From: JBCBEX01 sp038528235
GTDB taxonomy: Bacteria; Bacteroidota; Rhodothermia; Rhodothermales; Rubricoccaceae
Length of the DNA stretch: 35,151 nt
Assembly (NCBI GenBank): GCA_038528235.1
Contig: JBCBEX010000043.1
Location: 1 to 35,151, forward strand
Direction: 5' to 3'
Shown here: piece by piece, positions 29,757 through 35,151 of the stretch
Layout of the letters: each line of letters opens with the position of its first letter
How positions within the stretch are numbered: position 1 is the first letter of the stretch
Position numbers and translations under genes: made by a program
Notes under the pieces: generated by a model
What the model saw: only the letters and a program-made list of their open reading frames with translations
Databases searched by the model: none
What the model was told of the DNA's origin: nothing

Positions 29757-30548
29757 TTAGGAGCGGTTGCCGCCACGGCCACGGCCGCCGCGACCACGGC
29801 CACCGTCTCGTCCGCCGCGGCCTCCATCACGACCGCCACGACCGCCACGGTCACGACGACGGTCCGGCGGCGCCGGCTGCGACTGGGCGCGCTGCTGCTG
29901 CACGTTCGGGCTGAGGTCGGGCTTGCCGAGTATCTCGCCCCGGTAGATCCAGACCTTGACGCCGCACGTGCCGTAGATCGTGTAGGCCGTGCCCTCCGCG
30001 TAGTCGATGTCGGCGCGGATGGTGTGGAGCGGCACGCGGCCTTCGAGATACTGCTCGACGCGGCCCATCTCAGCACCGCCGAGGCGTCCTGCGAGCTTGA
30101 TGCGGATGCCTTCGGCACCCATGCGCATTGCCGCGCCCATCGCCTGCTTCATCGCGCGGCGGTAGGAGATGCGGCCTTCGAGTTGCTGCGCGATGTTGTC
30201 CGCGACCAGTTGCGCGTCAAGCTCCGGGCGCTTGATCTCGCTGATGTTGATCTGGATGTCCTTGTCGGTGAGCTTGCGCAGCTCTTGGCGCAGCTTCTCG
30301 ACCTCGGCACCGCCGCGGCCGATCACGACGCCTGGACGGCTCGTGTGGAGCGTCAGGATGACACGCTTCGGCGTACGCTCGATAACGATGCGCGCGAGGC
30401 CGGCACGCTTGAGGCGTGCCTGGAGGTAGCGGCGGATTTCCTCGTCCTCGACAATCTTGTCGCGGTAGGACCCGTCTTCGTACCAGTTGGACTCCCAGCC
30501 GCGGATCACGCCGAGACGGAAGCCGGTGGGGTGGATTTTCTGACCCAT
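29757..30548 (-). CDS. rpsC: 30S ribosomal protein S3 with Arg/Gly-rich tail
   Basis: This 263-residue protein forms part of the mRNA entry channel. It opens MGQKIHPTGFRLGVIRGWES, has the KH-domain loop VIGRGGAEVEKLRQEL, and the C-terminal domain RGEILGKPDLS. After about residue 222 it carries a tail of repeated RGG and GGRDGGRG units. Such tails occur in some Bacteroidota S3 proteins and would favour RNA contact. The tail DNA is low-complexity. Confidence 0.97.
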   Translation of the reverse strand: MGQKIHPTGFRLGVIRGWESNWYEDGSYRDKIVEDEEIRRYLQARLKRAGLARIVIERTPKRVILTLHTSRPGVVIGRGGAEVEKLRQELRKLTDKDIQINISEIKRPELDAQLVADNIAQQLEGRISYRRAMKQAMGAAMRMGAEGIRIKLAGRLGGAEMGRVEQYLEGRVPLHTIRADIDYAEGTAYTIYGTCGVKVWIYRGEILGKPDLSPNVQQQRAQSQPAPPDRRRDRGGRGGRDGGRGGRDGGRGRGGRGRGGNRS

Positions 30549-30560
30549 GATATTCGGCGT

Positions 30561-30923
30561 TTAGGCTTCTTCGAGTTCGTCTTCGGGGAGCGCCACGACG
30601 ACTGTGAGGTGGCTGGAGCGCTTCAGGATCGGGTGTGCACGACCGCGCGAGACCGGCTGGAACCGCTTGAGCATCGGACCTTCGTCGACGTAGATCTCGC
30701 TCACGATGAGCGCCTCCTCGTCGATCCGCTCGTCGCGGTTCTGGTCGAGCAGGTTGGCAACCGCCGACTGGATGGTGCGCTCGATGAAGGCCGTCGCCTT
30801 CTGAGGCATAAAGTGCAACGTGTTGAGCGATTCCTGCACGTTCTGGCCCCGAACGACGTCCGCGACGATCCGCATCTTGCGCGGGCTGATCCGGATGTGC
30901 TTGGCTTTGGCTGTGGCTTGCAT
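30561..30923 (-). CDS. rplV: 50S ribosomal protein L22
   Basis: This 120-residue protein extends a loop into the exit tunnel. It shows AKAKHIRISPRKMRIVADVV, RGQNVQESLNTLHFMPQKAT and the loop region EALIVSEIYVDEGPMLKRFQ, then SRGRAHPILKRSSHLTVVV. The start at 30921-30923 (MQATAKAK) is preferred over an upstream in-frame ATG within the heptad array. Only 12 bp separate it from rpsC. Confidence 0.97.
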   Translation of the reverse strand: MQATAKAKHIRISPRKMRIVADVVRGQNVQESLNTLHFMPQKATAFIERTIQSAVANLLDQNRDERIDEEALIVSEIYVDEGPMLKRFQPVSRGRAHPILKRSSHLTVVVALPEDELEEA

Positions 30924-30933
30924 AGTGCTGAGT

Positions 30934-30990
30934 GTCAAGTCACAAGTGGCAAGTGACAAGCGTCTTGCTACTTGTCTCTTGTTTCTTGCT
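30934..30990. repeat. CAAG/CTTG heptad hairpin array between rpsS and rplV
   Basis: The left units are GTCAAGT, CACAAGT, GGCAAGT, GACAAGC; after one G come TCTTGCT, ACTTGTC, TCTTGTT, TCTTGCT. All four CAAG tetramers can pair with the four CTTG tetramers, while the spacer trinucleotides pair only in part. It nearly fills the 74-bp gap. Confidence 0.88.
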
Positions 30991-30997
30991 ACTGGTT

Positions 30998-31282
30998 CTA
31001 TCGGCGGCGCTTGTCTTTCTTGTCGGAAGCGTGCCCGCGGTAGGTGCGGGTCGGCGAGAACTCGCCGAGCTTGTGGCCGATCATGTTCTCGGTCACGTAG
31101 ACCGGGATGAACTGCTTGCCGTTGTGCACGGCGATGGTGAGGCCGATCATGTCCGGCGTGATCATCGAGGCGCGGCTCCAGGTCTTGATGACCTTCTTCT
31201 TGCCGCCGCCCTCGTTCATCGCGTCGACCTTGCGGGCGAGCTTGTAGTGGACAAAGGGGCCTTTACGTAGGGAACGAGCCAT
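30998..31282 (-). CDS. rpsS: 30S ribosomal protein S19
   Basis: This 94-residue 30S head protein opens MARSLRKGPFVHYKLARKVD and continues TWSRASMITPDMIGLTIAVH, NGKQFIPVYVTENMIGHKLG, EFSPTRTYRGH. Length is standard. The 20 in-frame residues before the ATG at 31280-31282 derive from an octad array and are not part of the protein. Confidence 0.98.
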   Translation of the reverse strand: MARSLRKGPFVHYKLARKVDAMNEGGGKKKVIKTWSRASMITPDMIGLTIAVHNGKQFIPVYVTENMIGHKLGEFSPTRTYRGHASDKKDKRRR

Positions 31283-31290
31283 AACTGGGA

Positions 31291-31362
31291 AGGTGTGGAA
31301 GTATGAAGGTGTGGACGTGTGGACGTTCATACGTTCACACATCCATACGTCCAGACGTATAT
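31291..31362. repeat. Nine contiguous octads forming a hairpin between rplB and rpsS
   Basis: Nine 8-bp units run without interruption: AGGTGTGG, AAGTATGA, AGGTGTGG, ACGTGTGG, then ACGTTCAT, ACGTTCAC, ACATCCAT, ACGTCCAG, ACGTATAT. Folding around the fourth/fifth junction with an ACGT loop pairs 23 of 26 positions on the plus strand if G-T pairs are allowed. The rplB stop (31363-31365) follows at once. Confidence 0.92.
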
Positions 31363-32193
31363 CTAGCGACGCTTGCCGCGCTTACGGACGATGAGCTTGT
31401 TGGACGCCTTCTTCTTAGAGCGCGTCTTGTAGCCCTTCGCCGGCACGCCGGTCGGGCTCTTGGGGTGACCACCGGAGGCCTTGCCTTCACCACCACCCAT
31501 CGGGTGGTCGATCGGGTTCATAGCTACGCCGCGCGTTTTCGGACGAACGCCGAGCCAGCGCTTACGACCGGCTTTGCCGATCTCGATGTTCATGTGGTCC
31601 GGATTCGACGCAACACCAACGGTGGCCATGCAGTCGACCGGAACCATGCGGACTTCGCCCGACGGCATCTTGAGCGTGGCGTACTTGCCTTCGCGTGCCG
31701 TGAGCTGCGCCGACGTGCCCGCCGAGCGAGCAAGCTGAGCACCGCGACCCGGCTTCATCTCGATGGCGTGAACCGTCGTACCGAGCGGCAGGTTCTTGAG
31801 CGGGAGGCAGTTGCCGAGCTCCGGCGGGGCGTCCGGCCCGTTCATCACCGTCATGCCGACCTGAATCTTGTCAGGCGCGATGATGTAGCGCTTCTCGCCG
31901 TCGGCGTAGACCAACAGCGCGATGCGTGCCGAGCGGTTCGGGTCATACTCGACCGAAGCGACTTTGGCGGGGATACCAATCTTGTTGCGCTTGAAGTCGA
32001 TGATGCGGTAGCGGCGCTTGTGGCCACCGCCCTGGTGCCGGGTCGTGATGCGGCCGTTGTTGTTGCGTCCGCCCTTCTTCTTGAGGGGCGCGAGCAGGCT
32101 CTTCTCCGGCTTCGACTTCGTGATCTCGTCGAAGGCGGCGACGCTGCGCTGACGCTGGCCGGGGGTATTCGGCTTGAGCTTGCGAATCGCCAT
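31363..32193 (-). CDS. rplB: 50S ribosomal protein L2
   Basis: This 276-residue protein is essential for subunit association and peptidyl transfer. It shows MAIRKLKPNTPGQRQRSV, GRNNNGRITTRHQGGGHKRR and YRIIDFKRNK, and the strongly conserved GVAMNPIDHPMGGGEGK with the His that is near-universal in L2. All are canonical and length is standard. Confidence 0.99.
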   Translation of the reverse strand: MAIRKLKPNTPGQRQRSVAAFDEITKSKPEKSLLAPLKKKGGRNNNGRITTRHQGGGHKRRYRIIDFKRNKIGIPAKVASVEYDPNRSARIALLVYADGEKRYIIAPDKIQVGMTVMNGPDAPPELGNCLPLKNLPLGTTVHAIEMKPGRGAQLARSAGTSAQLTAREGKYATLKMPSGEVRMVPVDCMATVGVASNPDHMNIEIGKAGRKRWLGVRPKTRGVAMNPIDHPMGGGEGKASGGHPKSPTGVPAKGYKTRSKKKASNKLIVRKRGKRR

Positions 32194-32264
32194 GGGTTCA
32201 GTGGTTGAGGCTTACCTGCCCGGCGTCGGTCGCCCGGGCTTTGCGCCTAGTTGAGTGTGTTTCT

Positions 32265-32341
32265 GTGTTGCGATGCAGTGGTGTCGCAGTAGGAGGTGAT
32301 CACCGCCCCACCGCTTAACCGGAGCACTGCCGCACTCATCA
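32265..32341. repeat. Octad hairpin array between rplW and rplB
   Basis: The left units are GTGTTGCG, ATGCAGTG, GTGTCGCA, GTAGGAGG. The right arm, read as complement, gives GGCAGTGC, TCCGGTTA, AGCGGTGG, GGCGGTGA. A GATGAGTGCGGC end adjoins the rplW stop. This is the same unit family as the arrays near 20831, 21918 and 25305. Confidence 0.72.
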
Positions 32342-32635
32342 TCAGATGTTTTCGAAGAAGTCGATCTCGCCGCTCTTGAGGGTCACGATGGCCTTCTTGT
32401 AGGAGGCTTCGCGTCCCTGCACGAGGCCGCGGCGGGTGTATTGCCGCTTGCGTTTGCCGCGCACGATCATAGTGCGTACTGACGCGATGTCTACATCGGG
32501 ATAGCGCGCCTCGACGGCCTTGCGGATTTCGATCTTGTTGGCGTCGCTCTTGACTTCGAAGGCATAGTGTCCCTCCTCCATGAGGCGGGTCAGCTTCTCG
32601 GTGATGAGCGGGCGGATGAGGATGTCGTTCGCCAT
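32342..32635 (-). CDS. rplW: 50S ribosomal protein L23
   Basis: This 97-residue protein lies at the tunnel exit and is the docking site for trigger factor and SRP. It shows ILIRPLITEKLTRLMEEGHY, FEVKSDANKIEIRKAVEARY and RTMIVRGKRKRQYTRRGLVQ. Length and position after rplD are canonical. Confidence 0.98.
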   Translation of the reverse strand: MANDILIRPLITEKLTRLMEEGHYAFEVKSDANKIEIRKAVEARYPDVDIASVRTMIVRGKRKRQYTRRGLVQGREASYKKAIVTLKSGEIDFFENI

Positions 32636-32675
32636 GATGGTTCAGTCGGTCTGGCCGTAGCCTTAGGCACTCGCC

Positions 32676-33329
32676 TTAGGCAACCTCGGCGTGCTTCTTG
32701 GTCGGGGTGAGCGCGGCGGTGAGGCCCTCGACGGCCCCCTCCTGGATTACGACGACCTGCGCGTTCATCACGTCGAGCGTGGACGCCTCGATGGCGGGCT
32801 TGACGTCGAACTTGGGCAGGTTGCGGCCCGCGCGGTAGAGCGTCTGATCAGCGTCCTTCGTGAGGAAGAGCACCTTCTGACCGGCGACGTCGAGCGCAGC
32901 GGTAAGGGCGACCATGTCTTTGGTCTTCGGTACGTCGAGCGTGAAGTCCTCAACGACGCGGAGCGCCTCGCCCTGGAGCTTGTACGCGAAGGCCGAGCGG
33001 CGAGCGCGCTGCTTCGTCTTGCGGTTCACGCCGACGGAGTACTTGTGCGGGCGCGGCCCGAAGATGGTGCCACCGCCGCGACGCGTCGGGCTCTTGGCGT
33101 CGCCTGCGCGGGCGTTGCCAGTGCCTTTCTGGCGATAGAGCTTGCGGGTCGACTTGGCGACTTCGCTGCGCTCTTTGGTCTTGTGGGTGCCCTGGCGGCC
33201 AGCCGCCTGGATCGAGCGGACATCGAGCCAGATGACATGATCGTTCGGCTCGACCTCGTAGATCTCAGCATCCAGCTCGACCTCGCGGCCGGTCTCAGCA
33301 CCGGATCGGGAGTAGACGGGGAATTTCAT
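32676..33329 (-). CDS. rplD: 50S ribosomal protein L4
   Basis: This 217-residue protein lines the exit tunnel and, in E. coli, represses the S10 operon. It shows the tunnel-loop region KSTRKLYRQKGTGNARAGDA and RRGGGTIFGPRPHKYSVGVN, then RSAFAYKLQGEALRVVEDF. The C-terminal domain is standard. Whether it regulates this operon cannot be told, because the leader lies beyond tuf. Confidence 0.98.
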   Translation of the reverse strand: MKFPVYSRSGAETGREVELDAEIYEVEPNDHVIWLDVRSIQAAGRQGTHKTKERSEVAKSTRKLYRQKGTGNARAGDAKSPTRRGGGTIFGPRPHKYSVGVNRKTKQRARRSAFAYKLQGEALRVVEDFTLDVPKTKDMVALTAALDVAGQKVLFLTKDADQTLYRAGRNLPKFDVKPAIEASTLDVMNAQVVVIQEGAVEGLTAALTPTKKHAEVA

Positions 33330-33371
33330 GGGAGCAATGGTTGGATAACCGCTAGCCCGTGGGCTCTGGCG

Positions 33372-34010
33372 TTATCGCTGGACTTTGTGGATTTCTACGA
33401 TGCCGTTCTTGTGGCCGGGGACCGCGCCCTTGACAAGCAGCAGGTTCTTGTCGGCCATCACGCGGATCACGCGGAGGTTCTTGACCGTGACGCGGTCGCC
33501 GCCGGTACGACCGTGCATCTTGATGCCCTTGAACACCTTCGCGGGGTCGGACGCCTGGCCGATGGAGCCGGGCGCACGCTGGCGGTTGTGCTGGCCGTGG
33601 GTGCGGTCGTTGACGCCGCCGAAGCCGTGGCGCTTGACGACGCCCTGGAAGCCCTTGCCCTTCGAGGTGCCGACTACGTCAACCGTGTCGCCTTCTTCGA
33701 AGACGGCGTCAACCGTGACGGAGTCGCCGAGGCCGTACTCGTCCGCGCCGGGGTGGTCGCGAAATTCCACAACGTGGCGCGGGTAGTCGTCCAGGCCGGC
33801 TTTCTCGAAGTGGCCCTGGAGCGCCTTCGTGGTGCGCTTGGCCTTCTTGGTGCCGAAGCCGAGTTGGACGGCGCTGTAGCCGTCTGTCTCAGGCGTGCGG
33901 ATCTGGGTCACCACGTTGGGACCAAGTTCGATGACGGTGCAAATCTGGTTGTTGCCCGCGTCATCGAAGACGCTCGTCATGCCGAGCTTTTTGCCGATGA
34001 GGCCGCTCAT
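33372..34010 (-). CDS. rplC: 50S ribosomal protein L3
   Basis: This 212-residue protein is an early assembly protein near the peptidyl-transferase centre. It opens MSGLIGKKLGMTSVFDDAGN and shows GTSKGKGFQGVVKRHGFGG, RTHGQHNRQRAPGSIGQASD and KVFKGIKMHGRTGGDRVTVK. All are canonical. The preceding gene is a lipoprotein, not rpsJ, with a 35-bp gap. Confidence 0.98.
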   Translation of the reverse strand: MSGLIGKKLGMTSVFDDAGNNQICTVIELGPNVVTQIRTPETDGYSAVQLGFGTKKAKRTTKALQGHFEKAGLDDYPRHVVEFRDHPGADEYGLGDSVTVDAVFEEGDTVDVVGTSKGKGFQGVVKRHGFGGVNDRTHGQHNRQRAPGSIGQASDPAKVFKGIKMHGRTGGDRVTVKNLRVIRVMADKNLLLVKGAVPGHKNGIVEIHKVQR

Positions 34011-34045
34011 TGTAATCCTCAGATTAAGTTAAGCGTGAACAGGAA

Positions 34046-34582
34046 TTAGGAGCCGCGTTGCAGCGAAATCGACGCGCCGCGGATAGTGCCGTCAGGCAGG
34101 GGGTTGTCGAAGTCGGCGAGCCCGATGAGCGCCTCGACCAAGTCGGGGTCTTCGACACTCAGTTCGAGGCGGTTGTCGCCGTTGAAGGCGTAGTCACCGT
34201 CGCCCGCGATGTCGCCCTGGGTGGTCGACAGGAGCGTGAGCGTGATCTGCCCGGTGCTCTCGTTGATAGCGTAGGTCCCGGACACCGTGAAGTCAGCGAG
34301 CGGAAGCACTACACCACCGATTTCGAACGTGCTCCCATCCTCAACGTCGAGGTCGAAGGTGAAAGAGCCGCTCTCGGTGAACGTCGCCGTCAGCGTGCCG
34401 CCGTTGTCGTCTACATCGTAGACAGGCACAGTGACCGGGACCCCGAGCACCCGCGTCTCCACGTTCAGGCTCGTGCCCGTCCAGACTCCGACGAAGAGGT
34501 CGGTGTCGGACATCGTCGTCTCCTCCGAGTCGCAGGCGACTAGGACGAGGGCGAACATGAGCAGGAACGAGAGGCGAAGCAT
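34046..34582 (-). CDS. Lipoprotein gene inserted between rpsJ and rplC
   Basis: This 178-residue protein starts MLRLSFLLMFALVLVACDSE, a signal with lipobox LVAC and lipidated Cys17. An Asp directly after the Cys would be an inner-membrane retention signal in enterobacteria, but that rule may not hold here. The mature part is acidic and beta-rich, with FVGVWTGTSLNVET, GTLTATFTESGSFTFDLDVE, VSGTYAINESTGQITLTLLS and GDYAFNGDNRLELSV. This looks like a lipocalin-like or META-like eight-stranded barrel; I assign no family. Gaps are 39 bp to rpsJ and 35 bp to rplC, so it must be co-transcribed with ribosomal proteins, an unusual place for an envelope protein. Confidence 0.85.
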   Translation of the reverse strand: MLRLSFLLMFALVLVACDSEETTMSDTDLFVGVWTGTSLNVETRVLGVPVTVPVYDVDDNGGTLTATFTESGSFTFDLDVEDGSTFEIGGVVLPLADFTVSGTYAINESTGQITLTLLSTTQGDIAGDGDYAFNGDNRLELSVEDPDLVEALIGLADFDNPLPDGTIRGASISLQRGS

Positions 34583-34621
34583 GGGAGAGCGCGTTGCCGC
34601 AGACGAGGTGCGGCGGTTGGG

Positions 34622-34930
34622 TCAGACCTTGATCTCGACGTCGACGCCGCTGGGGAGTTCGAGCTTCATCAGCGCATCCACGGTCTTCGACGAGGTCGAG
34701 AGGATGTCGATGAGGCGCTTGTGCGCGCGGTGCTCGAACTGGTCGCGGCTCTTCTTGTCGACGTGCGGGCCGCGGAGCACCGTGTAGATCGACTTCTCGG
34801 TCGGGAGCGGGATTGGGCCGCTCACCACCGCGCCGGTGGACTTCACCGTCTTGATGATCTTCTCGGCGCTCTTGTCGACCAGCGTGTGGTCGTACGACTT
34901 GAGCTTGATTCGGATTTTCTGGCTAGCCAT
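34622..34930 (-). CDS. rpsJ: 30S ribosomal protein S10
   Basis: This 102-residue protein of the 30S head also acts as transcription antitermination factor NusE. It shows KIRIKLKSYDHTLVDKSAEK, VSGPIPLPTEKSIYTVLRGP and HVDKKSRDQFEHRAHKRLID, ending PSGVDVEIKV. All are canonical. It lies 86 bp after tuf, beyond a strong hairpin. Confidence 0.98.
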   Translation of the reverse strand: MASQKIRIKLKSYDHTLVDKSAEKIIKTVKSTGAVVSGPIPLPTEKSIYTVLRGPHVDKKSRDQFEHRAHKRLIDILSTSSKTVDALMKLELPSGVDVEIKV

Positions 34931-34968
34931 GTGGCTGTCTCAGGATTGGGTCCGCCGAGCGGACATGA

Positions 34969-35002
34969 CGAAGGGGCGGTGAGTTGGGCCACCGCCCCTT
35001 CG
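34969..35002 (-). terminator. Strong hairpin between tuf and rpsJ
   Basis: A perfect 13-bp stem pairs CGAAGGGGCGGTG (34969-34981) with CACCGCCCCTTCG (34990-35002) around an 8-nt loop, 14 nt after the tuf stop. On the minus strand it is followed by TCATGTCC, so there is no U-tract. It may act as a partial terminator, a processing site or a stabiliser that lets tuf and the ribosomal genes be expressed at different levels. Confidence 0.65.
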
Positions 35003-35016
35003 CGTGTTCAGTTGTC

Positions 35017-35151
35017 TTAGTCGAGGATTTTGGCGACGACACCGGCGCCCACCGTCCGGCCACCCTCGCGGATCGCAAACCGCAACCCTTCCTCCATCGC
35101 CACCGGCTGGATCAGCTTCACCCGGAACTGCGTGTTGTCACCAGGCATCAC
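35017..35151 (-). CDS. tuf: Elongation factor Tu, C-terminal end
   Basis: The last 44 codons of EF-Tu enter the window. They show VMPGDNTQFRVKLIQPVAME and GLRFAIREGGRTVGAGVVAK, ending in ILD. This is the third beta-barrel domain, and the REGGRTVGAGVV string is nearly invariant. The start lies beyond the window. tuf before rpsJ is the str-S10 junction order of many bacteria. Confidence 0.97.
   Translation of the reverse strand: MMPGDNTQFRVKLIQPVAMEEGLRFAIREGGRTVGAGVVAKILD

Noticed and set aside
32691..34049. A 452-codon plus-strand frame opposite rplC and rplD
   Set aside because: It is the complement of two canonical ribosomal proteins; codon composition reflects the other strand.

Overview
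The window is GC-rich bacterial chromosome dominated by one very long ribosomal-protein locus on the minus strand (about 35.1 kb down to 17.1 kb). Hardly any gene has a recognisable Shine-Dalgarno before its start, which is usual in Bacteroidota and relatives. A DUF3109 protein, a LemA/TPM pair and a C-terminal helix-hairpin-helix extension on L17 fit the same affinity. My inference is a member of the Rhodothermota/Bacteroidota side (Rhodothermus, Salinibacter, Rubricoccus relatives); no rRNA is present to confirm this.

Layout. 1-366: edge of an IS5-family insertion sequence that stops at the stop codon of the next gene. 363-3789 (minus): LysM/RlpA-like wall protein, TPR protein, TPM-domain protein, LemA. 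4159-5486 (plus): NfeD-like, DoxX-like and YajC. 5550-6398 (minus): RNase III. 6780-8683 (plus): beta-CASP metallo-hydrolase and an unknown protein. 8693-11673 (minus): NADP-binding oxidoreductase, sigma-54, DUF3109 protein. 11907-16130 (plus): RuvB, methyltransferase, M20 dipeptidase, lipoprotein. 16124-16789 (minus): ribulose-phosphate 3-epimerase.

17100-35151 (minus), in transcription order: tuf (3' end), rpsJ, a lipoprotein gene, rplC-rplD-rplW-rplB-rpsS-rplV-rpsC-rplP-rpmC-rpsQ-rplN-rplX-rplE-rpsN-rpsH-rplF-rplR-rpsE-rpmD-rplO-secY-map-rpmJ-rpsM-rpsK-rpsD-rpoA-rplQ. This is the classical S10-spc-alpha order. It departs from it in having a lipoprotein gene between rpsJ and rplC, no infA between map and rpmJ, Cys-free L36 and S14, and long extensions on L17, S17, L15 and S3. 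A GC-rich hairpin after rplQ looks like the operon terminator, and another separates tuf from rpsJ.

The most unusual feature is a family of intercistronic repeats. At least sixteen gaps or leaders hold arrays of degenerate 7-bp or 8-bp units. In most, a run of units on one side is followed by the reverse-complementary units on the other, giving a long periodic imperfect hairpin. The unit sequence differs between loci (CAAGnnn/CTTGnnn, GAAGTnn/ACTTCnn, rGCrGTGA, ACGTnTGr), but the design is constant, and the arrays typically start at or within about 10 nt of a stop codon. They break up an operon that is normally tightly packed, and they create spurious N-terminal extensions in open frames. I do not recognise a named family for them.
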